This document shows, piece by piece, positions 58,573-64,000 of a stretch of DNA of 64,000 nt. Made by a program: the position numbers and the translations under genes. Position 1 is the stretch's first letter; every line of letters begins with the position of its first letter. Source of the DNA: Pseudomonas fluorescens (lineage in GTDB: Bacteria; Pseudomonadota; Gammaproteobacteria; Pseudomonadales; Pseudomonadaceae); NCBI RefSeq assembly GCF_902497875.1, contig NZ_CABVHY010000028.1, positions 1 through 64,000 of the forward strand, given 5' to 3'. The notes under the pieces are model-generated. The model worked only from the letters and a program-made list of their open reading frames with translations, did not search any database and had not been told where the DNA came from.

Positions 58573-59378
58573 CGGCTCAACAACAACCGCCTCGTCTGCT
58601 GCGCGGGATTCCGCTGGCGGTGCGCAAGCTGCAAAAGACCTTTGGCTCGCGGCAGGTGCTGCGCGAGATCGATCTGCATATTCCGGCCGGTCAGTTCGTC
58701 GCCGTAGTCGGCCGCAGTGGTTGCGGCAAAAGCACGCTGCTGCGCTTGCTCGCCGGTCTCGACAAGCCTACCGGCGGTGAGCTGCTCGCCGGTTCGGCAG
58801 CGCTGAGTGAGTCGATCGAAGACACCCGCCTGATGTTCCAGGAAGCGCGTTTGCTGCCCTGGAAAAAAGTCATCGACAACGTGGGCCTCGGGCTCAAGGG
58901 CAACTGGCGGCCAAAAGCCCTGGAGGCACTGGAAGCAGTCGGCCTGGCGGATCGCGCCAATGAATGGCCGGCAGCCTTGTCCGGCGGGCAGAAGCAGCGT
59001 GTGGCGCTGGCCCGTGCGTTGATTCATCAACCTCGGTTGTTGTTGCTCGATGAGCCGCTGGGCGCCCTGGATGCCCTGACCCGAATCGAGATGCAGCAAC
59101 TGATTGAACGCCTTTGGCAGAAACACGGATTCACCGTGCTGCTGGTGACCCATGACGTCAGTGAAGCCGTGGCGATCGCCGATCGGGTGATTCTGATCGA
59201 GGAGGGTGAAGTCGGCCTCGACCTGCAGGTGGAGCTGCCGCGCCCTCGGGTTCGCGGTTCCCATCGGCTGGCGACGCTGGAAACCGAAGTGCTTAACCGT
59301 GTGTTGTCGCTGCCCGGTTCGCCACCCGAGCCGGAACCCGTTTCACCCTTGCCCACGCAACTGCGTTGGGCCCAATAA
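58569..59378 (+). CDS. ssuB: Sulfonate ABC transporter ATP-binding protein SsuB
   Basis: A 269-residue ATPase. Walker A GRSGCGKSTLLRLLAG, Q-loop MFQEARLLPWKKV, signature LSGGQKQRVALARAL, Walker B LLLLDEPLGALD, H-loop LVTHDVSEAVAIAD. The C-terminus has a Pro-rich extension (PGSPPEPEPVSPLPTQLRW). Energizes the SsuABC importer. ssuC overlaps its start. Confidence 0.96.
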   Translation: MTAQQQPPRLLRGIPLAVRKLQKTFGSRQVLREIDLHIPAGQFVAVVGRSGCGKSTLLRLLAGLDKPTGGELLAGSAALSESIEDTRLMFQEARLLPWKKVIDNVGLGLKGNWRPKALEALEAVGLADRANEWPAALSGGQKQRVALARALIHQPRLLLLDEPLGALDALTRIEMQQLIERLWQKHGFTVLLVTHDVSEAVAIADRVILIEEGEVGLDLQVELPRPRVRGSHRLATLETEVLNRVLSLPGSPPEPEPVSPLPTQLRWAQ

Positions 59379-59420
59379 CTGCGCTGCAGAAAATCTCTTA
59401 GCCAAACAGGAATACCGCTT

Positions 59421-59636
59421 ATGACTATTAAAGCCATCAACGTTCGCAACCAGTTCAAAGGCACCATCAAGGAAATCGTAGTCGGTGATGTTCTGTCGGA
59501 AATCGATGTGCAGACGGCTTCCGGCGTCGTCACTTCGGTGATTACCACGCGCTCGGTCAAGGAGTTGGAACTGGTGGTCGGCAGCGAGGTGATTGCCTTT
59601 GTGAAATCCACCGAGGTATCGATCGCCAAGTTGTAA
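59421..59636 (+). CDS. ssuF: SsuF, TOBE-domain molybdopterin-binding protein
   Basis: A 71-residue single TOBE domain: INVRNQFKGTIKEIVVGDVLSEIDVQT and LVVGSEVIAFVKSTEVSIAKL, like molbindins. In Pseudomonas ssuF is the last gene of the ssu operon and is needed for sulfonate/sulfate-ester use in P. putida by an unclear mechanism. It begins 42 bp after ssuB and is followed by a terminator. Confidence 0.92.
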   Translation: MTIKAINVRNQFKGTIKEIVVGDVLSEIDVQTASGVVTSVITTRSVKELELVVGSEVIAFVKSTEVSIAKL

Positions 59637-59654
59637 GCCGTGCGCTACAGACGA

Positions 59655-59687
59655 CCCCGAACGGCTTGAGCCCTTCGGGGTTTTTTT
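59655..59687 (+). terminator. Rho-independent terminator after ssuF
   Basis: CCCCGAA and TTCGGGG arms with an inner CGG/CCC pairing around CTTGAG, then TTTTTTT; the end of the ssu operon. Confidence 0.92.
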
Positions 59688-59719
59688 GCGGGTGTTTGTC
59701 CGTGAATCGACAGTGCGGC

Positions 59720-59817
59720 CATCGCGAGCAAGCTCGCTCCCACATTATTTGATCTTCAGTGAACACAGATTCTGTATACGACAGAAATCCACTGTGGGAG
59801 CGAGCTTGCTCGCGATG
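59720..59817. repeat. REPIN (GAGCAAGCTCGCTCCCACA family)
   Basis: Arms CATCGCGAGCAAGCTCGCTC from 59720 and GAGCGAGCTTGCTCGCGATG ending 59817, between convergent ssuF and the TetR gene. Confidence 0.92.
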
Positions 59818-59841
59818 AGGCCAGTGAAGCCAGCACAGAAG

Positions 59842-60480
59842 TCAGGCTGGAATAGCGCGCTTGGGCAAATACGGTGGCAGATACAGCCCCAGATAGGCAT
59901 CGAACACCCGCATGCCTTCCTCGGCCATGCGCGGGGTGATTTGCCCGTGCTGTTGCACCGAACGGGCGTAGACGCGATCGCCCAGCTCCATAGCCAGGGC
60001 GAAGACATCGACATCATTGGGCAGCACTGGTAGCTGGAAGTGCTGATCGAACAGTTTGTGCATCAAGTCGCCCAATTCGATGTCGTGCTGGCGGTCGGCC
60101 TGGGTGACTTCGGTCAGGCCGTGCTGCGCCAGGATCAATTGGCGGGCGGCGGCGTCTTCGCTGTAGATGCTCAGCATGCGTTGTTCCACCAGCCGCGACA
60201 GGTCGCGCCAGCCGCTGAGCGAGGCCGCTTCGATGGGGACTTGCAGGCACGCGCGAAAGGCCGCGTGGACATCGGCGGTCAGGGCTTCGAGCAGGGCCGG
60301 GACGCTGGCAAAGAAGTGGTAGACGGAGGAGGGCGGGATCTCCGCGCGTTCGGCGACGCTGTAGATCGACAGACTGGCCACGCCCTCGGCCGCCAGCAGC
60401 GTGCGGGCGGCATCGAGTATCGAGTCGATCCGGGCCTGGCTGCGTGCGCGGGGTTTGCGGATGGTGGCGGTGCGCGTCAT
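59842..60480 (-). CDS. TetR family transcriptional regulator
   Basis: A 212-residue regulator: N-terminal helix-turn-helix ARIDSILDAARTLLAAEGVASLSIYSVAERAEIPPSSVYHFFAS and a variable ligand domain. The ATG at 60480 gives the usual start MTRTATIRKPRARSQ; the frame extends to 60507. No target gene is obvious: REPINs flank it on both sides, isolating it from neighbours. Confidence 0.9.
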   Translation of the reverse strand: MTRTATIRKPRARSQARIDSILDAARTLLAAEGVASLSIYSVAERAEIPPSSVYHFFASVPALLEALTADVHAAFRACLQVPIEAASLSGWRDLSRLVEQRMLSIYSEDAAARQLILAQHGLTEVTQADRQHDIELGDLMHKLFDQHFQLPVLPNDVDVFALAMELGDRVYARSVQQHGQITPRMAEEGMRVFDAYLGLYLPPYLPKRAIPA

Positions 60481-60535
60481 TGAAGTCTCCTGCGGGGCAG
60501 CGGGCATTGTACGCGAGGCGGCTTAGATGTTGTCT

Positions 60536-60649
60536 GTTCGGGCCTCATCGCGAGCAAGCTCGCTCCCACATTTGGCCTTTGTCGTTCACAAGATTTGTGT
60601 AGGCAGGAGATCAGTGTGGGAGCGAGCTTGCTCGCGATGAGGCCCGAAC
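60536..60649. repeat. REPIN (GAGCAAGCTCGCTCCCACA family), perfect 35-bp arms
   Basis: GTTCGGGCCTCATCGCGAGC and onward from 60536 is perfectly repeated inverted ending CGAGGCCCGAAC-type at 60649; arms extend beyond the REP core to 35 bp. Marks the left edge of the DUF6124 cassette. Confidence 0.93.
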
Positions 60650-60736
60650 AGCCACCCGCAGCGCTGGCGCAAGGGACGCGGGAAATTTTCTGACGAGTTT
60701 TCGGGGTTGCGTTGGGGTAGGTGCCCGGATAACCTT

Positions 60737-60827
60737 TATGGATCGCTGCAAAATCAGCGATCGGGACTGCAAGCCCGCCGAAAGTACGTTTGGCGCACAA
60801 GCGCCTCCATGAGCATGGCGCTTTTTT
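60737..60827 (+). ncRNA. Candidate small RNA upstream of the DUF6124 gene
   Basis: Three consecutive hairpins are visible: GATCGCTG/CAGCGATC (60741-60748 with 60755-60762), CGCCGAAA/TTTGGCG (60776-60795), and AAGCGCC/GGCGCTT followed by TTTTT (60799-60827), a Rho-independent terminator. No open reading frame fills the segment. It may be a small RNA ending before the cloverleaf element; its promoter and true start are not determined. Confidence 0.5.
60799..60827 (+). terminator. Rho-independent terminator of the candidate small RNA
   Basis: AAGCGCC (60799-60805) pairs with GGCGCTT (60817-60823), loop TCCATGAGCAT, followed by T4-6. It lies 150 bp upstream of a gene and so must end a separate transcript. 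Confidence 0.75.
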
Positions 60828-60844
60828 AGTGTTCATCGTTTTAT

Positions 60845-60923
60845 GGTGGCTGTGCGTGGGAGACCTTCGGGTCTGCCGGGTGCCAAACGTCCCGGTCTTG
60901 CAGACCCGCGCACAGCTGCCACC
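60845..60923 (+). promoter_or_regulatory. Cloverleaf-like four-helix element upstream of the DUF6124 gene
   Basis: A 79-bp stretch whose ends pair (GGTGGC with GCCACC) and continue as TGTGCGTGGG with CCCGCGCACA (one G-T pair and a 3-base bulge). Inside are three hairpins: AGACC-TTCG-GGTCT (UUCG tetraloop), CCGGG/CCCGG with a 10-base loop, and TCT-TGC-AGA. This is a compact four-helix junction. It ends 53 bp before the DUF6124 ATG. Could be an mRNA leader switch, processed RNA or a mobile-element hairpin. Confidence 0.6.
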
Positions 60924-60976
60924 CATCATCTGCAAGTGATGTTGGTAGTTCCTACTCATACGTTTGGAGCTTCACC

Positions 60977-61324
60977 ATGATCAAAGTCACCCCAGATCCC
61001 CCTGAAACCGAGAGCACTTCCCCCTACGACTCCCTCGATCCCGGCAAACTTCACAAGGCCGCCGAGCGCGCTCTCGATTACCACCTGCCATCGTCCGACA
61101 AACCAAAGCTCGATCCGCAATCCGCCAATATCTTCACCGTGATCGACACCGAACGCTTGCTGGCCAATCTCAGCGAAACCCTGGCCTCTGCCAATGCCAT
61201 GGCCAGTGATCTGGCGTTCGAGCTGGAAGGTTCGCAACGGCACCTTGCGCTGGGTATTCAGCAGATGATCGCACTGGGGGAGTTGTTGGCGAACCGGGCG
61301 CTGGATGATCTCGATCCGCGATAG
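60977..61324 (+). CDS. DUF6124 (formerly DUF3077-like) family protein
   Basis: A 115-residue acidic, helix-rich protein: N-terminal disordered Pro/Ser/Glu segment (TPDPPETESTSPYDSLDPGKL), AAERALDYHLPSSDKPKLD, then IFTVIDTERLLANLSETLASANAMASDLAFELEGSQR...LLANRALDDLDPR, a predicted helical bundle. The family is restricted mostly to Pseudomonas and has no known function. The gene lies alone behind structured DNA and between two REPINs. No catalytic residues seen. Confidence 0.82.
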   Translation: MIKVTPDPPETESTSPYDSLDPGKLHKAAERALDYHLPSSDKPKLDPQSANIFTVIDTERLLANLSETLASANAMASDLAFELEGSQRHLALGIQQMIALGELLANRALDDLDPR

Positions 61325-61354
61325 CCGCAGAAGTATCAGTGGACCGCGTTATCG

Positions 61355-61451
61355 TTCATCGCGAGCAAGCTCGCTCCCACGGGTTTTGTGGCAGTCCGCA
61401 ATCTTGTGATCGACACAAATCCCCTGTGGGAGCGAGCTTGCTCGCGATGAA
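61355..61451. repeat. REPIN (GAGCAAGCTCGCTCCCACA family)
   Basis: Arms TTCATCGCGAGCAAGCTCGC from 61355 and GCGAGCTTGCTCGCGATGAA ending 61451. Marks the right edge of the DUF6124 cassette. Confidence 0.92.
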
Positions 61452-61480
61452 TCCAACTCGGTTTAACTGAATGAAGCCCA

Positions 61481-61522
61481 TAAAAAAACGCCGCAAGCTG
61501 TGAGGCCGGCGGCGTTGTTTTT
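61481..61522 (-). terminator. Rho-independent terminator of spuI
   Basis: AACGCCGC (61487-61494) pairs with GCGGCGTT (61509-61516); on the minus strand a TTTTTTT tract (61482-61488) follows. Confidence 0.88.
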
Positions 61523-61533
61523 ACTGCAATCGC

Positions 61534-62910
61534 TTAAACGGTATGCAGGTACCAGTTGTACTCGAGGTCGGAGATGGAGTGTTCGAACTCCTCCAGCTCG
61601 CTTTCCTTACAGGCGACGAAGATATCGATGTATTTCGGGTCGATGTACTTGGCCATGACTTCGCTGTCGTCCAGCTCGCGCAGGGCGTCACGCAGGTTGT
61701 TCGGCAGGCTCTGCTCGTTCTGCTCGTAGGAGTTGCCTTCCACGGGCGCGCCAGGTTCGATCTTGTTGGTCAGACCGTGGTGCACGCCTGCCAGAACCGA
61801 AGCCATCAACAGATACGGGTTGGCGTCGGCGCCGGCAACGCGGTGCTCCAGACGGACCGCATCGGCCGAGCCGGTCGGTACGCGCACCGCAACAGTCCGG
61901 TTGTCCAGCCCCCAGCACGGCGCATTTGGCACGTAGAACTGTGCGCCGAAACGACGGTAGGAGTTGACGTTCGGGCAGAGGAAAGCCATCTGCGCCGGTA
62001 GGGTCTCGAGCACACCGCCGATCGCGTGACGCAGTGCGGCGTTCTGCTCGGGATCCTCACTGGCAAAAATGTTTTTGCCGTCTTTATCAAGGATCGAGAT
62101 GTGGACGTGTAGTCCGTTGCCTGCCTGGCCCGGGTAAGGCTTGGCCATGAAGGTGGTGTCCATCTCATGGTCGTAGGCGATGTTTTTGATCAGACGCTTG
62201 AGCAGTACCGCGTAATCGCACGCTTTGATCGGGTCGGCAACGTGGTGCAGGTTCACTTCGAACTGCGCCGGGGCACTTTCCTTGACGATCGCGTCGGCCG
62301 GGATGCCTTGCTCTTTCGCACCTTCCAGAATGTCCTGGAGGCAGTCGACGTATTCGTCGAGGTCGTCGATCAGGTAGACCTGGGTCGAATGCGGGCGTTT
62401 GCCGGAGATCGGCGAGCGCGGAGGTTGTGGCCGGCCATTCACGTTCTCCTGGTCGATCAGGTAGAACTCCAGTTCGAATGCGGCGCAGATGGTCAGGCCC
62501 ATCTCGTCAAACTTGGTAACAACTTGGCGCAGGACTTCGCGCGGATCGGCGAAGAAAGGTTCACCTTCGATTTCGTGCATGGTCATTAACAGTTGCGCGG
62601 TCGGGCGCTTCTGCCAGGGTTCATTGCACAGGGTGTCAGGGATTGGATAGCAGATTCGGTCAGCATCACCGATGTCCAGGCCCAGGCCGGTGCTTTCCAC
62701 CGTCGAACCATTGATATCCAGAGCAAATAGAGAGGCCGGCAGGTTGATGCCTTTCTCGTAAACCTTGTGGAGACTGGTGCGTTCAATGCGCTTGCCGCGC
62801 ACCACACCATTCATATCCGCAATCAGAAGGTCAACGTACAGAACCTCAGGATGTTCCTTAAGGAACGCGTTCGCTTCGTTAAGCTGAACGGCACGCGGGG
62901 GTACCGACAT
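61534..62910 (-). CDS. spuI: Gamma-glutamylpolyamine synthetase (glutamine-synthetase-like) SpuI/PuuA
   Basis: A 458-residue glutamine-synthetase-fold ligase that joins glutamate to putrescine or another polyamine using ATP. GS signature strings: GLTICAAFELEFYLI (metal Glu), PAQFEVNLHH, GNGLHVHISI (metal His), and RLEHRVAGADANPYL. The N-terminal domain is that of the PuuA clade, with DLLIADMNGVVRGKRI. It is divergent from spuA, which hydrolyses gamma-glutamyl-GABA at the end of the same pathway. Confidence 0.92.
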   Translation of the reverse strand: MSVPPRAVQLNEANAFLKEHPEVLYVDLLIADMNGVVRGKRIERTSLHKVYEKGINLPASLFALDINGSTVESTGLGLDIGDADRICYPIPDTLCNEPWQKRPTAQLLMTMHEIEGEPFFADPREVLRQVVTKFDEMGLTICAAFELEFYLIDQENVNGRPQPPRSPISGKRPHSTQVYLIDDLDEYVDCLQDILEGAKEQGIPADAIVKESAPAQFEVNLHHVADPIKACDYAVLLKRLIKNIAYDHEMDTTFMAKPYPGQAGNGLHVHISILDKDGKNIFASEDPEQNAALRHAIGGVLETLPAQMAFLCPNVNSYRRFGAQFYVPNAPCWGLDNRTVAVRVPTGSADAVRLEHRVAGADANPYLLMASVLAGVHHGLTNKIEPGAPVEGNSYEQNEQSLPNNLRDALRELDDSEVMAKYIDPKYIDIFVACKESELEEFEHSISDLEYNWYLHTV

Positions 62911-63105
62911 GATGCAACACCTTTGTTGTTAAAAATATCAATCATTGGACTCTTGAGATTCCAGTCAACCCGAACGGCATGCCGAAGTCAAGCGAGGCCT
63001 TTTTTGCCCTGAAAAAGCGCCACAAGAGCATTTTTGGGGCAATTTAAGGCAGTTTTATGCATTCCTGGTCTTTGGTGTCCGCAGGCTTGAGCGGGCCGTG
63101 TTGTA

Positions 63106-63132
63106 TTTTTTACGGGGGTGTTGTGTAAAAAA
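63106..63132. promoter_or_regulatory. Perfect inverted repeat in the spuI-spuA promoter region
   Basis: TTTTTTAC (63106-63113) and GTAAAAAA (63125-63132) with an 11-bp spacer lie 57 bp before the spuA ATG, in the 278 bp between divergent genes. An operator for a polyamine-sensing regulator (PauR in P. aeruginosa) is a plausible but unproven assignment. Confidence 0.45.
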
Positions 63133-63188
63133 ATGAACAAGGCTAAGCTCGATTCAAACCCATAACAGCAATAATACCGGGGTGCTTC

Positions 63189-63980
63189 ATGTCTCGCCTG
63201 CCGTTAATCGGCGTCACCGCCTGCTCCAGGCAGATCGGTTTGCATGCTTATCACATCAGTGGCGATAAGTACGTCCGCGCCGTGGCCTCAGCTGCCAAGG
63301 GCCTGCCGGTGATTCTTCCATCCCTGGCTGATCTGCTGGATCCGTCCGATATTCTGGACGGTCTGGATGGCATTCTCTTTACCGGCTCTCCTTCCAATAT
63401 AGAACCGTTTCACTATAGCGGCCCAGCCAGCGCGCCGGGCACTGCTCATGATTCTGCACGCGATGCCACCACTCTCCCGTTGATCCGCGCCGCTGTCGAA
63501 GCCGGTATTCCCGTGCTCGGTATTTGCCGCGGCTTCCAGGAAATGAATGTGGCGTTCGGCGGCAGCCTGCATCAGAAAGTTCACGAGGCCGGTCCATTCA
63601 TGGATCACCGTGAAGACGATAGCCTACCGCTGGAAGGGCAGTATGCGCCACGTCACCCGGTACATATTCAACCGGGTGGTGTACTCGCAGGTCTGGGCCT
63701 GGCGAGTGAGATTCAAGTCAATTCGATTCATGGTCAGGGCGTTGAGCGTCTGGCGCCGGGCCTTCGTGTCGAGGCTTTGGCTCCTGACGGGTTGATCGAG
63801 GCCATCTCTGTAGGTGCAGAGCCAGTCAACAGCGGCAGGGGTTTTGCTTTGGGAGTGCAATGGCATCCCGAATGGCAGGTAAGCTCAAACCCCGACTACC
63901 TTGCGATCTTCCAGGCATTTGGCGATGCCTGCCGCAAGCACGCATTACAACGCGACGCCGATGCGTCAAACAACGCCTGA
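63189..63980 (+). CDS. spuA: Gamma-glutamyl-gamma-aminobutyrate hydrolase SpuA/PuuD
   Basis: A 263-residue class I glutamine-amidotransferase-like hydrolase. Catalytic Cys 113 in LGICRGFQEMN and the catalytic His in LGVQWHPEWQ; N-terminal RLPLIGVTACSRQIGLHAYHISGDKY. It splits gamma-glutamyl-GABA to GABA and glutamate in the gamma-glutamylated putrescine pathway. In P. aeruginosa spuA begins the spuABCDEFGH operon; the window ends 20 bp after its stop. Confidence 0.94.
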   Translation: MSRLPLIGVTACSRQIGLHAYHISGDKYVRAVASAAKGLPVILPSLADLLDPSDILDGLDGILFTGSPSNIEPFHYSGPASAPGTAHDSARDATTLPLIRAAVEAGIPVLGICRGFQEMNVAFGGSLHQKVHEAGPFMDHREDDSLPLEGQYAPRHPVHIQPGGVLAGLGLASEIQVNSIHGQGVERLAPGLRVEALAPDGLIEAISVGAEPVNSGRGFALGVQWHPEWQVSSNPDYLAIFQAFGDACRKHALQRDADASNNA

Positions 63981-64000
63981 CTTATAAGAGTCAGGAAACT

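Noticed and set aside
60536..61451. CRISPR-like array from repeated palindromes at the DUF6124 locus
   Set aside because: Repeats are inverted REPIN pairs with unequal spacing and no spacers of constant length; no cas genes.

Overview
The window is a GC-rich chromosomal segment of a Pseudomonas, most likely of the P. fluorescens group. Three things point there: the gene order (algP, hemB-ppk/ppx, trxA-rho-ubiD, 6S RNA-zapA-pepP-ubiH-ubiI, gcvTHP, argE/argA), several Pseudomonas-typical families (AlgP, TIGR02444, DUF2388, DUF6124, SsuF), and a dozen REP/REPIN palindromes of three families lying between genes. Almost everything is core housekeeping on both strands. No rRNA, tRNA, CRISPR array, prophage or insertion sequence was seen.

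Layout. 0-4.2 kb: the repetitive 3' end of algP (apparently frameshifted), a TIGR02444 protein, an ABC-F ATPase, a small MscS-like protein and a LysE exporter. 4.2-7.4 kb: a minus-strand envelope operon (COG3014 lipoprotein, YcfL, LpoB and a CsgG/LpoB-like secreted protein). 7.8-13 kb: a cytochrome c/FTR1 iron permease, YaiI, ElbB, a frameshifted sterol desaturase and DedA. 13-23 kb: hemB, ppk facing ppx, trxA, rho, ubiD and a 2Fe-2S flavin reductase. 23-29 kb: a ChaC protein behind a very good sigma-54 promoter, glpT, two tandem TonB-like secreted proteins with a leftover piece of a quinone oxidoreductase gene between them, the intact oxidoreductase, a FliL-like protein and an EVE protein. 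29.6-36 kb: 5-formyl-THF cyclo-ligase, 6S RNA, zapA, a ZapB-like protein, YgfB, pepP, ubiH, ubiI. 36-44 kb: an iron(III) transporter (binding protein and permease, no ATPase) and gcvTHP, with a decayed DegT aminotransferase between gcvH and gcvP. 44-53 kb: DUF2388, NfeD plus stomatin, a GspE-type ATPase, an ACT-like small protein, an Lrp regulator, a CYTH/CHAD protein, argE and argA. 53-60 kb: a sulfur-starvation block (OprD-family porin, lsfA, ssuE, ssuA, remnant of ssuD, ssuC, ssuB, ssuF). 60-64 kb: a TetR regulator, a DUF6124 gene behind heavily structured non-coding DNA, and the divergent polyamine genes spuI and spuA.

Most notable: (1) the ssu operon keeps transporter, reductase and SsuF but the monooxygenase gene ssuD is reduced to a 19-codon stub with an intact ribosome-binding site; (2) the DUF6124 gene follows a candidate terminator-ended small RNA and a separate DNA segment that can fold into a four-helix, cloverleaf-like junction, the set being bracketed by REPINs; (3) a 17-bp sequence upstream of lsfA recurs inverted upstream of the porin gene, and its right-hand extension recurs upstream of ssuE, suggesting a shared sulfur-regulatory site; (4) a tonB-like/quinone-oxidoreductase segment was duplicated and one copy eroded; (5) two single-base frameshifts (algP and the sterol desaturase) are either real or sequence errors.
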